Assembly: GCA_020723665.1 (NCBI GenBank)
Contig: DYIL01000010.1
Span: forward strand, 17,782-81,781
DNA length: 64,000 nucleotides
DNA from: Methyloversatilis universalis
Lineage (GTDB): Bacteria > Pseudomonadota > Gammaproteobacteria > Methylococcales > Methylococcaceae
Direction of reading: 5' to 3'
Within the stretch, counting starts at the first letter, position 1. Each line of letters starts with the position of its first letter. Below the pieces are notes generated by a model that had not been told where the DNA came from, ran no database searches, and saw only the letters and a program-made list of their open reading frames with translations. This document shows, piece after piece, positions 8,509 through 17,864 of this stretch. A program made the position numbers and the translations under genes.

Positions 8509-9399
8509 TCAATCTGGAAAGACGCCGGTGGAGAGATAGCGGTCGCCGCGGTCGCAGATGATGACGACGATCACCGCGTTCTCGACCTCTTTCGACAGGC
8601 GCAAGGCCGCTGACACCGCACCGCCTGACGAGATACCGGCGAAGATGCCCTCCTTAGCCGCAAGCAGACGGGTGGTCTCCTCTGCTTCCTCCTGGGTGAC
8701 GTCCATGATGCGATCGACCCGGCTGAAATCGCAGATTTTCGGAAGATACTCCTTGGGCCAGCGGCGTATGCCCGGAATCTTGGCCTCGTCCTTGGGCTGT
8801 ACGCCGATGATCTGGATGGCCGAATTTTTCTCTTTCAAAAACTTGGACGTCCCCATGATGGTGCCGGTGGTGCCCATCGAGCTGACGAAATGGGTCACCG
8901 TGCCCTCGGTGTCGCGCCAAATCTCGGGGCCAGTGCCTTCGTAATGGGCGCGCGGATTGTCCGGATTGGAGAACTGATCGAGGATCCGGCCTTCGCCGCG
9001 TCTTTCCATCGCCCGCGCCAGATCGATAGCCGCTTCCATGCTGCCTTCGGCGGGCGTCAGGATGATCTCGGCACCGAACGCCTTCATCACGGCGCGTCGT
9101 TCCACGCTCATGTTTTCCGGCATGATCAGGGTCATCCGGTAACCCTTGATGGCCGCCGCCATCGCCAGGGCGATGCCGGTGTTGCCGCTGGTCGCTTCGA
9201 TCAGACGATCGCCCGGTTTGATTTCACCGCGCTCCTCGGCGCGCTTGATCATACTGAGCGCCGGCCGGTCCTTCACCGACCCCGCGGGATTGTCGCCCTC
9301 CAGCTTGGCCAGGACGATATTGCTCGTCTCGCCAGGAAGACGTTGCAATCTGACCAATGGCGTATTTCCGACTAAGGATTCGATGGTGGGAAAAATCAT
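8509..9399 (-). CDS. cysM: Cysteine synthase B (O-acetylserine sulfhydrylase)
   Basis: A 296-residue PLP enzyme of fold type II. Lys43 in GDNPAGSVKDRP is the PLP Schiff-base lysine. The substrate loop EATSGNTGIALAM and the phosphate-binding SSMGTTGTIMG are present. RRWPKEYLP is a CysM-type feature, as opposed to CysK. It makes cysteine from O-acetylserine with sulfide or thiosulfate. Sulfide would come from the cysJI products in this window. The stop overlaps the rlmD start region. Confidence 0.92.
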   Translation of the reverse strand: MIFPTIESLVGNTPLVRLQRLPGETSNIVLAKLEGDNPAGSVKDRPALSMIKRAEERGEIKPGDRLIEATSGNTGIALAMAAAIKGYRMTLIMPENMSVERRAVMKAFGAEIILTPAEGSMEAAIDLARAMERRGEGRILDQFSNPDNPRAHYEGTGPEIWRDTEGTVTHFVSSMGTTGTIMGTSKFLKEKNSAIQIIGVQPKDEAKIPGIRRWPKEYLPKICDFSRVDRIMDVTQEEAEETTRLLAAKEGIFAGISSGGAVSAALRLSKEVENAVIVVIICDRGDRYLSTGVFPD

Positions 9400-9491
9400 G
9401 GACGTTCTCTAGGGGTTGAAAATCCTGAGCGGAACGCTCGGCTATGGGATAATACGAAATATTCAAATTTTACCATTTCACGTTTCGTGCC

Positions 9492-10838
9492 ATGAAAAAA
9501 GTCGAATTGCTGTCCCCGGCAGGCACCCTCAAGAACATGCGCTACGCCTTCGCTTACGGTGCCGATGCGGTCTACGCCGGCCTGCCGCGCTATAGCCTCC
9601 GCGTTCGGAACAACGATTTCCTGGAGAAAAATCTGGCGGCGGGCATACGCGAAGCTCATGAACGCGGCAAATCGTTTTATCTCGCAACCAACGTGTTGCC
9701 GCACAACGCCAAGGTCAAAACCTTCATCAAGGACTTGACGCCCATCGTCGCGATGGGGCCGGACGCTCTCATCATGGCCGATCCCGGATTGATCATGCTG
9801 GCCCGCGAAGCATGGCCGGACATGCCTATCCATCTCTCGGTCCAGGCCAATACCTTGAATTATGCCGCGGTCCGTTTCTGGCAGTCGGTCGGAATCAAGC
9901 GGATCATTCTGTCGCGCGAGCTTTCCCTCGACGAAATCGCGGAAATCCGGCAACAGTGCCCGGACATGGAATTGGAAGTCTTCGTGCACGGGGCCTTGTG
10001 CATCGCCTACTCGGGCCGCTGCCTGCTGTCCGGCTATTTCAATCATCGCGATCCGAACCAGGGCACCTGCACCAACGCCTGCCGCTGGAAGTACGATCTG
10101 ACCCCCGCCGAAGAAAGCGCCGAGGGCGATTACGTTCCCGGGCAGCTCCGCCTGTCGCTGTCCGACCTCAACCAGAATCTCTCCGCTTGCGGCGATCAGC
10201 CCCGTCATCCTCTAGCCGACCAGGTCTACTTTCTCGAAGAAGAAACGCGGCCTGGCGAACTCATGCCGGTCATGGAGGACGAGCATGGTACCTATATCTT
10301 GAACTCCAAGGACCTCCGCGCCGTGGAGCACGTGCAGCGACTGCTGGAATTGGGCGTCGACAGCCTCAAGATCGAGGGGCGCACCAAGTCTTATTACTAC
10401 GTAGCGCGCACCGCCCAGGTTTACCGGCAGGCAATCGACGATGCCCTGGCCGGGCGGCCGTTCGATCCGTCCCTGTTGGGCATGCTGGAAAACCTCGCCC
10501 AACGGGGATACACGGACGGCTTCTACCTGCGCCATCGCTCGCAGCACTATCAAAACTACATCCGCGGTCACTCGGAAAGCCACCGTCAGCAGTTCGTGGG
10601 AGAGATCGCCGATTTCGACGAAACCACGGGACTCGCGGCGGTATTGGTCAAGAACAAGTTCGCCGTGGGGGATCGGCTCGAGCTGATTCTGCCGCAAGGC
10701 AATCGCGACATGGTGCTGCAACACATGGAGGATGAGAGCGGCCGTCCCATGCAGGAAGCGCCGGGCGGCGGCTACAACGTCAGAATACCGGTGCCGGTCG
10801 ACGATTGCCGAAACGGATTGATCGCCCGGTATCTGTAA
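9492..10838 (+). CDS. trhP: tRNA U34 hydroxylation protein TrhP (peptidase U32 family)
   Basis: A 448-residue U32-family protein (YegQ type). It begins KKVELLSPAGTLKNMRYAFAYGADAVYAG and carries the family signature EVFVHGALCIAYSGRC followed by RDPNQGTCTNAC. Despite the peptidase name, TrhP/YegQ is known to act in prephenate-dependent 5-hydroxyuridine formation at tRNA position 34. The C-terminal beta domain (EIADFDETTGLAAVLVKNKF) is complete. It is divergent from cysM, with 92 bases between. Confidence 0.88.
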   Translation: MKKVELLSPAGTLKNMRYAFAYGADAVYAGLPRYSLRVRNNDFLEKNLAAGIREAHERGKSFYLATNVLPHNAKVKTFIKDLTPIVAMGPDALIMADPGLIMLAREAWPDMPIHLSVQANTLNYAAVRFWQSVGIKRIILSRELSLDEIAEIRQQCPDMELEVFVHGALCIAYSGRCLLSGYFNHRDPNQGTCTNACRWKYDLTPAEESAEGDYVPGQLRLSLSDLNQNLSACGDQPRHPLADQVYFLEEETRPGELMPVMEDEHGTYILNSKDLRAVEHVQRLLELGVDSLKIEGRTKSYYYVARTAQVYRQAIDDALAGRPFDPSLLGMLENLAQRGYTDGFYLRHRSQHYQNYIRGHSESHRQQFVGEIADFDETTGLAAVLVKNKFAVGDRLELILPQGNRDMVLQHMEDESGRPMQEAPGGGYNVRIPVPVDDCRNGLIARYL

Positions 10839-10928
10839 GCGCAAAGACCTCGAACCGGTCCAATCGGCCCACCCGCCGGGCTGGGTCGGTTATCATAAGC
10901 GTTCACCTCGACAGTGCAGAGACCGACC

Positions 10929-11414
10929 ATGACGTTCACCACTCCCGACCTTTGCGACCGATACTCCGACACTCATCATTTGCAGATCGCCGAACCCATT
11001 TTTCGCCCTTTCGGCGGCAGAAGCGCCTTCAGCGGATGTGTCACGACTCTCAAGATATTCGAGGATAACGTCCTGCTTCGGACGGTACTCGAGGAAAAAG
11101 TCAAGAACCGGGTTCTCGTCGTCGACGGCGGCGGCTCGCACCGTTGCGCCCTACTCGGCGGCAATCTGGCCAAGCTCGCCAGCGACAACGGCTGGCAGGG
11201 CATCATCGTCTACGGCTGTATCCGCGACTCGGTGGAAATCGACCGGCTCCCCATCGGCATACGGGCGCTGCACACCCACCCGTTGAAAAGCCACAAGAAA
11301 GGCGGAGGCGACCGGGACATCCTCGTCACGTTTGCCGGCATCAATTTCAGAACCGGGTACTACGTCTATGCCGACGAAGACGGCATCGTCGTGTCCGAGG
11401 ACGAACTGATCTGA
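10929..11414 (+). CDS. rraA: RraA family protein (regulator of RNase E activity)
   Basis: A 161-residue protein matching RraA along its length: TTPDLCDRYSDT, the core VVDGGGSHRCALLGGNLA, and YGCIRDS with the conserved Arg-Asp. In E. coli RraA binds RNase E and lowers its activity. Related proteins are 4-hydroxy-4-methyl-2-oxoglutarate aldolases, which the sequence alone does not exclude. I chose ATG 10929 because it starts MTFTTPDLC. An upstream in-frame ATG adds five residues. The adenosyltransferase starts 2 bases downstream. Confidence 0.87.
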   Translation: MTFTTPDLCDRYSDTHHLQIAEPIFRPFGGRSAFSGCVTTLKIFEDNVLLRTVLEEKVKNRVLVVDGGGSHRCALLGGNLAKLASDNGWQGIIVYGCIRDSVEIDRLPIGIRALHTHPLKSHKKGGGDRDILVTFAGINFRTGYYVYADEDGIVVSEDELI

Positions 11415-11416
11415 GC

Positions 11417-11986
11417 ATGGGACACCGACTCACCCGAATCTATACGCGTACCGGCGACAAGGGCACGACCGCGCTGGGCGACGGCACCCGGGTCGACAAG
11501 GACGCTCCGCGCGTCGAGACCTATGGCGCGCTGGACGAACTCAATAGCCATATCGGGCTGGTATTGGCTTATCTTCCGTCATCGACGATGCGCGATTGCC
11601 TGACCGAAATTCAACAAATCCTCTTCGACCTTGGCGGAGACCTGTGCATTTCCGGACGCCATTCCATCGCCCAAAGCCACATCGACTGGCTGGAGCGATG
11701 GCTGGATTATTTCAACGCTCAACTACCCTGGCTGCAGAACTTTATACTGCCCGGCGGAAATCCGGCGGCGGCGCACTGCCATGTAGCCCGTACCGTCTGC
11801 CGTCGGGCGGAGCGGATATTGGTTTCTCTGGGAAAAGCGGAGCCCGTGGATCCCCTCGCTCTCGCTTATCTCAACCGTCTGTCGGATTTCTTGTTCGTGG
11901 CCGCCCGCATCCTGGCTCGGCAAGACGGCGGAACGGAAACATTATGGCAACCGAAACGTCCCCCGCCACCGCTGCCGCCACATTGA
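11417..11986 (+). CDS. Cob(I)alamin adenosyltransferase, PduO type
   Basis: A 189-residue PduO/MMAB-type enzyme that makes adenosylcobalamin from cob(I)alamin and ATP. Seen are the N-terminal ATP motif [29 protein letters not shown], and the Arg-rich helix [11 protein letters not shown] with [13 protein letters not shown]. It follows rraA closely. The C-terminus ends in a proline run ([10 protein letters not shown]), which is unusual but short. Whether it serves a B12-dependent mutase elsewhere cannot be seen here. Confidence 0.88.
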   Translation: MGHRLTRIYTRTGDKGTTALGDGTRVDKDAPRVETYGALDELNSHIGLVLAYLPSSTMRDCLTEIQQILFDLGGDLCISGRHSIAQSHIDWLERWLDYFNAQLPWLQNFILPGGNPAAAHCHVARTVCRRAERILVSLGKAEPVDPLALAYLNRLSDFLFVAARILARQDGGTETLWQPKRPPPPLPPH

Positions 11987-12047
11987 TTCGGCTCGCCTAA
12001 AATGTGAGAATCTCCCACCTTCCAAGTCAGAAATCGTCCACACGCCC

Positions 12048-12986
12048 ATGGAAATCATCCTCGCCAATCCCCGTGGCTTTTGCGCCGGCGTCGACCGCGC
12101 CATCGAGATCGTCGAACGCGCCATCGAGGTATTCGGAGCTCCGATCTACGTAAGACACGAAGTCGTCCATAACCGCTACGTGGTCGACGGTTTGCGAGCC
12201 CGGGGAGCCGTCTTCGTTGAGGAACTGTCGGAAGTGCCGGAAAATTCCACTGTAATTTTCAGCGCGCACGGGGTCTCCAAAGCCATCCAGGCGGAAGCCC
12301 AGCAACGCGGTCTTCAGATATTCGACGCGACCTGTCCCTTGGTCACCAAAGTGCATATCGAAGTCCATCAACACGCGAACGAAGGACGGGAAATCGTTTT
12401 CATCGGACATGCCGGCCACCCCGAGGTGGAAGGCACCATGGGACAGTATGTCAACCCAAACGGCGGGATTTATCTGGTGGAGTCGCCGGAAGACGTGGAA
12501 ACTCTCGAAGTCAAGAATCCGAATAATCTTGCTTATGTCACGCAGACCACCCTCTCCGTCGACGACACTCAAGCGGTCGTGAACGCCTTGAAAAAGCGCT
12601 TTCCGAACATCATCGGTCCAAGAAAAGACGATATCTGCTACGCGACGCAAAATCGCCAGGATGCGGTAAAAAAGCTCGCCTCGCATTGCGAGGTCATTCT
12701 GGTGGTAGGCTCCCCCAACAGTTCCAATTCCAGCCGACTTAGAGAAATCGCCGAGAAGCTCGGGCGTTCGGCCTACTTGATCGACGACGCCGATCAGCTT
12801 CGGCGGGACTGGATAGAAGGCGTGCAAAAAATCGGCGTGACGGCCGGTGCGTCGGCTCCGGAAATCCTCGTAACCCAAGTCGTCGCCAAGCTCAGGGAAT
12901 GGGGCGGGCAGGTCGTGACGGAAACCCGTGGAATTGAAGAAAAAGTGGTGTTTTCCCTACCGAAAGATCTCCGGCGTACCGCATGA
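12048..12986 (+). CDS. ispH: 4-hydroxy-3-methylbut-2-enyl diphosphate reductase
   Basis: A 312-residue Fe-S enzyme, the last step of the MEP isoprenoid pathway (HMBPP to IPP/DMAPP). The three cluster cysteines are present: C12 ([11 protein letters not shown]), C96 ([12 protein letters not shown]) and one in [11 protein letters not shown]. The substrate residues are present in VVHN, HPE and SNSSRL, along with GASAPE. Length and motifs are complete. Confidence 0.95.
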   Translation: MEIILANPRGFCAGVDRAIEIVERAIEVFGAPIYVRHEVVHNRYVVDGLRARGAVFVEELSEVPENSTVIFSAHGVSKAIQAEAQQRGLQIFDATCPLVTKVHIEVHQHANEGREIVFIGHAGHPEVEGTMGQYVNPNGGIYLVESPEDVETLEVKNPNNLAYVTQTTLSVDDTQAVVNALKKRFPNIIGPRKDDICYATQNRQDAVKKLASHCEVILVVGSPNSSNSSRLREIAEKLGRSAYLIDDADQLRRDWIEGVQKIGVTAGASAPEILVTQVVAKLREWGGQVVTETRGIEEKVVFSLPKDLRRTA

Positions 12987-12996
12987 AATTCGATGT

Positions 12997-13028
12997 CCGC
13001 CGGTCTTTCATGAGAGAAAGACCGGCGG
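12997..13028 (+). terminator. Strong hairpin downstream of ispH
   Basis: A perfect 13-bp stem (CCGCCGGTCTTTC / GAAAGACCGGCGG) closes a 6-base loop starting 10 bases after the ispH stop. No T-run follows on the plus strand, so it may be a 3'-end stabilising structure or a Rho-assisted terminator rather than a classical terminator. Confidence 0.6.
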
Positions 13029-13281
13029 CGAAACGTCTCCTTGCGTCTCCCGCTCTGCGGCGGATCGGAAGACGGTATTCCCCTATCTCGCCGTGTACAT
13101 TGGCCGAAGTATCGGGTGGCACCGATTCGGCGGCAATTTGTTCACCGCAATTCAACATGGCAAGGCTAGACTAAACTTTTTGGGACGCATCCATTTCACT
13201 GCAAACCGCTCATGCGGCCGGATTCCGCTCAAGTCAATCGCGATGTCGACACCGGACCGACAACAACGCTTGTCAGCATCC

Positions 13282-13461
13282 TTCAACCTAGAAACGGGAG
13301 TTGGACGTGTTCGAGTGTAAGGCGGGCGGAGCGGCTGGCAAGCCTGCCCTGAGCCTGGTCGAAGGGCCTGTCCTGAGCCTGGTCGAAGGGCGGTTCGCTT
13401 CGCTCACCGCATCCTACTTTTCCGGTGCATCGAAGCGGTCAACTGCCGTTTCTAGGTTCAA
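13282..13461. repeat. 180-base MITE-like element with 16-base terminal inverted repeats
   Basis: TTCAACCTAGAAACGG at 13282-13297 is mirrored by CCGTTTCTAGGTTCAA at 13446-13461 (one mismatch). The interior holds a tandem duplication of a 24-base unit (13343-13366 and 13367-13390, ends cctg...gaaggg). A second copy of the left end with flanking similarity (gttggacgtg, gagtg) lies at 34621-34660. There is no ORF inside. The remaining part of the 504-base gap (13029-13281) shows nothing I recognise. Confidence 0.6.
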
Positions 13462-13491
13462 GCAACCCTGAATAGGGATCGAAACGCCAGC

Positions 13492-15366
13492 ATGCTTAGC
13501 GCCCGGAAAAATCGTTTCGAAGAACTGAAAACAACAGGGAAGCTGCCGTCTCCGTTCGGCGTCGCACTCGAAATCATGCGCCTGACTCAAAGGAAAGACG
13601 CGACCGCGCAGGAGATCGCCAAACTGGTGCAGACCGATCCCGCTTTGACGGGCAAACTGATCCAATTCGCCAACTCGGCGCGCACCGGCGCACGTCGCCC
13701 GGTGGTCGCCGTTATCGATGCGATCGCGCTCCTGGGGACGAACACGGTGCGCCAGTTCGCGCTCAGCCTTTCGGTGATCCAGGGGAATCTGCGAGGAGCG
13801 TGTGGAGCGTTCGATTACCGGACTTTCTGGTCCGACTCCTTGGCACGTGCCCTGTCCATCAAGGCCATAGCGGTGCGCGATCGTGTCTTCGCGCCGGAAG
13901 AAGCGTTGACTTGCGCTCTCTTGTCCGAGATCGGCCGACTGGCGTTGGCCAGTGTGTACCCCGAGGAATACGCGCAGTGTCTCTTGATGCATAAATCCGA
14001 CGGAAACGACGATGGGTTGATCGCGTGTGAGCAGGAACGCTTTTCCATCGATCATCGCCAAATTACGCTTGGACTATTGACGGACTGGGGCTTCCCGGCC
14101 TCGATGATCGAGGCTTTGGAGCTCAGCTTTACGGATGCGGGACCGCTTACGAGCGAGAGCACCAGAGCCGAGCGCTTTGCCGCACAACTGCGGCTGGCGA
14201 CCTTGCTCGGCCGCTGCTGCACCTCGGATAGCGATGCTAAGAACACGCTGCGCCCGCAAATGAACGCCTGGGCGAGTTCGCTCGGGCTGAACGAGTCCGA
14301 TTTGGAGGAACTTTGGGTTCGAGTCACCCAGGAATGGCAAATATCGAGCCGATTCTTAAGCATTCCGGTCGGCGAGCCGTCTCCGACAAGACCGTCCGAC
14401 ACAGACCAGACCGCTACTCGCGCGGCATCCGGAGGTGTCAAGATCGTCTTGTTGCACTCCGACCTCGAGCACCCGGCGGATCTGAAAAAATTATTGAGCG
14501 CCGACGGCCACGAAGTTCTCGCGGCAAGCAATCCCGACCAGGCCATACAGCTGACCCTTACGGAAAAGCCGCAGCTTATCGTCGCGGCCTCCGATAAATG
14601 CCCGGCCGACAGCATACGGTTCTGCAAAGCGCTTCGGGCCTCCGAGTTCGGACGTCACATCTATCTGATCGTACTGACGTCCGCACCGGAGCAAGAGTTC
14701 CTGGTACAGGCTTTCGAAGCCGGGGCCGACGATTTTATCGCCATGCCGGTACACGACCGGGTGCTGATCGCCCGCGTACGCGGCGGTCAACGCATCATAC
14801 AACTGCAGGAAGAAATGGCCCGCGAACTGGCTGTCGCAAAACGAAAAGTGGAGGTCATGGCCATGACCGACTGCTTAACCAAAATTCCGAACCGCCGCTA
14901 CGCATTCGCGAGACTCAGCGAAGAATGGTCGGTCTGGCGCCGCACGGGCCGGTGCCTGACCCTAATGCTCCTGGACCTCGATCATTTCAAAGAGATCAAC
15001 GACACGTTCGGACATCAAGTGGGTGATGAAGTATTGATCCACACGGCCAAAATCATTCGTTCCATGCTGCGTTCCACCGACGTCGTCTGTCGATTGGGCG
15101 GGGAAGAATTTGTCGTGATCGCACCGAACACCGATATAACCGTTGCGAAGACTTTGAGCGAAAGGCTGCGCAGCGATGTCGAAAGGCATCAAATCCGGAC
15201 GGTAAAGCTGACGAGACCCGTGACGGTCAGCATCGGCGTCGCGGTTTCGACGGACCGGCCGATCAACGAGAGCGACCTGCTTCACCGCGCGGACCAGGCT
15301 CTCTATCGTGCAAAGCACGCCGGACGCAATACCGTCCGGTTCTACTCGCCGCAACGAGCCACTTAG
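13492..15366 (+). CDS. HDOD - degenerate receiver - GGDEF signalling protein
   Basis: A 624-residue fusion. Residues ~15-220 form an HDOD domain (LPSPFGVALEIMRLTQRKDA, VQTDPALTGKLIQFANSA). Residues ~315-430 form a receiver-like domain in which the phospho-acceptor Asp position reads Ala (PQLIVAAS instead of PxLxxxD), while the later part VLTSAPEQEFLVQAFEAGADDF is well kept. Residues ~455-620 form a GGDEF domain with an intact active site RLGGEEF and the RxxD inhibitory site (RSTD) five residues upstream. It is probably an active diguanylate cyclase controlled by something other than phosphorylation. The start ATG at 13492 follows the MITE-like element by 30 bases. Confidence 0.85.
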   Translation: MLSARKNRFEELKTTGKLPSPFGVALEIMRLTQRKDATAQEIAKLVQTDPALTGKLIQFANSARTGARRPVVAVIDAIALLGTNTVRQFALSLSVIQGNLRGACGAFDYRTFWSDSLARALSIKAIAVRDRVFAPEEALTCALLSEIGRLALASVYPEEYAQCLLMHKSDGNDDGLIACEQERFSIDHRQITLGLLTDWGFPASMIEALELSFTDAGPLTSESTRAERFAAQLRLATLLGRCCTSDSDAKNTLRPQMNAWASSLGLNESDLEELWVRVTQEWQISSRFLSIPVGEPSPTRPSDTDQTATRAASGGVKIVLLHSDLEHPADLKKLLSADGHEVLAASNPDQAIQLTLTEKPQLIVAASDKCPADSIRFCKALRASEFGRHIYLIVLTSAPEQEFLVQAFEAGADDFIAMPVHDRVLIARVRGGQRIIQLQEEMARELAVAKRKVEVMAMTDCLTKIPNRRYAFARLSEEWSVWRRTGRCLTLMLLDLDHFKEINDTFGHQVGDEVLIHTAKIIRSMLRSTDVVCRLGGEEFVVIAPNTDITVAKTLSERLRSDVERHQIRTVKLTRPVTVSIGVAVSTDRPINESDLLHRADQALYRAKHAGRNTVRFYSPQRAT

Positions 15367-15465
15367 CAGGGTGTTGAAAAACGCATTCTACACACGACAT
15401 GTAGGTTAACAGTTTCGTCGTTGCCCACTACCTATGGTAGGAGCATCGAATTTTTCAACAGCCTG
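15367..15465. repeat. 99-base inverted-repeat element
   Basis: CAGGGTGTTGAAAAA (15367-15381) pairs with TTTTTCAACAGCCTG (15451-15465) with one mismatch, just after the GGDEF gene stop. The TTTTTCAACAGCCTG end is typical of small dispersed palindromic elements. It may also act as a transcript end. Confidence 0.6.
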
Positions 15466-15489
15466 TTAATCAGAGCTTCCTCAAAGAAC

Positions 15490-15870
15490 AGAAGTCGTGA
15501 GCTCCAGGCATTGGCGCTCGAGCGTTACCTTGCCGCAAGTGAGGCGTGATATGTCAAGGCGATCGTCGACCAAGCGCGTAAGTTGGCTCAACTGGTGATC
15601 TGTCAGGTCCCGTCCCATGTCCATGGGTTTTTGCACGGGATGTTCGTTGAAGCTTCGGCGGTACGCTTCGTGCCTTGATCTTGAACCGATCGGGAATGAG
15701 AACGTCTGTGGAGCGATTCGTCCCTCGAATAACCGAACAATTGCTCGAAATACGAGTTGACCAAGACGATCCCGCCGTCACGGTCGACCAGCGCTAGCGC
15801 ATGCGGCGTATTCTCCGCAATCCCACGGAAGATGGATTCGGTTGTGTCGCCTGCTTCGTCCTTGAGGAAA
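15490..15870 (-). pseudogene. Decayed PAS - histidine kinase gene
   Basis: No long ORF is open, but translating the minus strand in all three frames gives consecutive pieces of one protein. The pieces are GIAENTPHALALVDRDGGIV then LVNSYFEQLFGYSRDE (PAS core), then in another frame VLIPDRF, then in a third frame SFNEHPVQKPMDMGRDLT (the PAS end), and finally QLTRLVDDRLDISRLTCGKV with TLERQCLEL, which resembles the dimerisation helices of a histidine kinase. At least two frameshifts are needed, and an internal deletion joins PAS to the kinase remnant. The catalytic ATPase domain is missing. The remaining gap to cysI (15871-16153) shows nothing I recognise. Confidence 0.6.
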
Positions 15871-16153
15871 AACGAAAAAGGTAAATCAAGAGACCGATGA
15901 TCTCTCGCCGCTCGCCGAAAGCCTTTCGCCCGCCCATACGCGGACCCGGTGGAGAATCAAATTTTCAGAGAAAGGCCAACCGCCTATTACGAACGGCACT
16001 TCGCCGATCGATGTGCGCCGGCGAGTCGTTCCCCGGTACTCCGGAGGAGTCGCGAAAAATTTCGAAAGAACGGCGCTGTCATTCCTCACCGCTGCCGCAC
16101 CGCAGGCATGATGCTGGCCGGAAGACAGTCCACGCCCGCGCCGATCCGGCCAT

Positions 16154-17854
16154 TCAAACCTGCCGCTGAAATTCGCGTCCGGCATTGCATTCGGAGACAT
16201 AACCCGCCCGCACGACAAAATCACCGAATGATTCCGCCGGACGGCGCTCGCGCCCGAAATGCGCGATGATGGGCGCGAGCGCGTCCACGATTTCGTCCTC
16301 CGAAAGCCCGTCGCGGTACAGCGTATTCAAGCGGCCGCCGTCGAACGCCGCACCCAGATAAAGGCTGTACTTCCCGAGACTCTTGCCGACCAGCCCGATT
16401 TCGCCCAGATAGGGACGCGCACAGCCGTTGGGGCACCCGGTAACCCGGAGGGTGATGGCGTCCTTTTCCAATCCGGCGTTTTTCAGCAAAGGCTCGAGTC
16501 GCGCGAGCAGCGCTGGCAACCAGCGCTCGCTCTCGGCCATGGCCAATCCGCAGGTGGGCAGGGCCACGCACGACAGCGCATGCTGCCGCAAACCGCTCCA
16601 GCGCCGAGCATCCGGAATCCGATACCGGTCGAGCAAGGCTTCGATCTTGGGTTTGGCGGCTTCGCTGATTCCGGCGACGATCAGATTTTGATTGGTCGTC
16701 AGACGGAAATCGCCCTCGTGAACGCTCGCGATTTCGCGCAGCGCCGTCAGCCACGCCACTTCGGGCGTGTCTCTCAGGCGTCCGCTGAGAATGCCCAGGG
16801 TCAGATGCCATCGACCCCGCTCATCCCGTACCCAGCCGAAACGGTCGCCGGTGCTTTCGAAACGGAACGGCCGTGAGGATTCGAGCCGCCAGCCGAGGCG
16901 GGTTTCCAGTTCGGCCTTGAACCACTCCGTGCCGCGATCGTCCAGGGTATATTTCAGGCGAGCATGCTTGCGGTTGCTTCGGTCGCCGAAATCGCGCTGC
17001 ACCTTGAGGACATTTTCCGCGACTTCGAGGAGCCGATCGGACGAGCAAAAGCCGATAACCTCCGCAAGACGCGGATAGGTTGCGGGCTCGCCGTGGCTCA
17101 TACCCATGCCGCCGCCCACGGCGACATTGAAACCGAGCAATGAATGACGTTCGGCGATGGCGATGAATCCCAGGTCCTGGGCAAAAACATCGATGTCGTT
17201 GAAAGGGGGTAACGCGATGCCGATCTTGAACTTCCGCGGCAGATAGTACTTGCCGTACAAGGGCTCTTCCTCGGCCGACGTACCGGCCACGCGCTCCCCG
17301 TCCAGCCAGATTTCATGATAGGCCCGCATCTTCGGCAGCAGGTGTGCGGCTAAGCGCTTGCTCCACTCGTAAATCTCTTCGTGCAACGGGGAAAGATAGG
17401 GGTTGTTGTGGCAAACCACATTGCGATTGACATCCCCGCAGGCGGCGATGGTGTCCAGCAAGGCGCGATTGATGCCGGCGATGGTCGCCTTGAGATGCCG
17501 CTTTATGACGCCATGAAACTGAAAAGTCTGGCGGGTCGTGATGCGCAGCGAACCGTGGCCGTAACGGCGCGCCAGTTCATCCAATTGCAGCCATTGCTTC
17601 GGGCTACAGACGCCGCCCGGCATCCGCACCCGGACCATGAAACCGTAGGCCGGTTCCAGCTTCTGCCGCTGGCGCTCGTTGCGGAGATCCCGGTCATCCT
17701 GCTGATAGGTACCGTGAAACTTGAGCAGCTTGGCGTCTTCCGGAGACACGGCACCGGTCGCTGCGTCGGCGAGGCTTTCCTCGATCGTGCCCCGCAGATA
17801 GCGGCTGCGCGCCTTGAGACCTTCGTCTTCGCTGAACTGCATGTGCTTTTCCAT
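16154..17854 (-). CDS. cysI: Assimilatory sulfite reductase hemoprotein (beta subunit)
   Basis: A 566-residue siroheme/4Fe-4S enzyme reducing sulfite to sulfide with electrons from CysJ. The cluster ligands are in [10 protein letters not shown] and [11 protein letters not shown]. The siroheme-binding N-terminal part is recognisable ([32 protein letters not shown]). I chose the ATG at 17854 ([13 protein letters not shown]) because GGAGG sits at the right distance. The frame upstream runs into cysJ. The gap to cysJ is 10 bases, so it is a cysJI operon. Confidence 0.94.
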   Translation of the reverse strand: MEKHMQFSEDEGLKARSRYLRGTIEESLADAATGAVSPEDAKLLKFHGTYQQDDRDLRNERQRQKLEPAYGFMVRVRMPGGVCSPKQWLQLDELARRYGHGSLRITTRQTFQFHGVIKRHLKATIAGINRALLDTIAACGDVNRNVVCHNNPYLSPLHEEIYEWSKRLAAHLLPKMRAYHEIWLDGERVAGTSAEEEPLYGKYYLPRKFKIGIALPPFNDIDVFAQDLGFIAIAERHSLLGFNVAVGGGMGMSHGEPATYPRLAEVIGFCSSDRLLEVAENVLKVQRDFGDRSNRKHARLKYTLDDRGTEWFKAELETRLGWRLESSRPFRFESTGDRFGWVRDERGRWHLTLGILSGRLRDTPEVAWLTALREIASVHEGDFRLTTNQNLIVAGISEAAKPKIEALLDRYRIPDARRWSGLRQHALSCVALPTCGLAMAESERWLPALLARLEPLLKNAGLEKDAITLRVTGCPNGCARPYLGEIGLVGKSLGKYSLYLGAAFDGGRLNTLYRDGLSEDEIVDALAPIIAHFGRERRPAESFGDFVVRAGYVSECNAGREFQRQV

Positions 17855-17864
17855 CCCGACCTCC

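Noticed and set aside
15886..16224. 112-codon ORF on the minus strand downstream of cysI
   Set aside because: It overlaps the cysI 3' end, has no ribosome-binding site and no family features; probably random open frame in decayed DNA.
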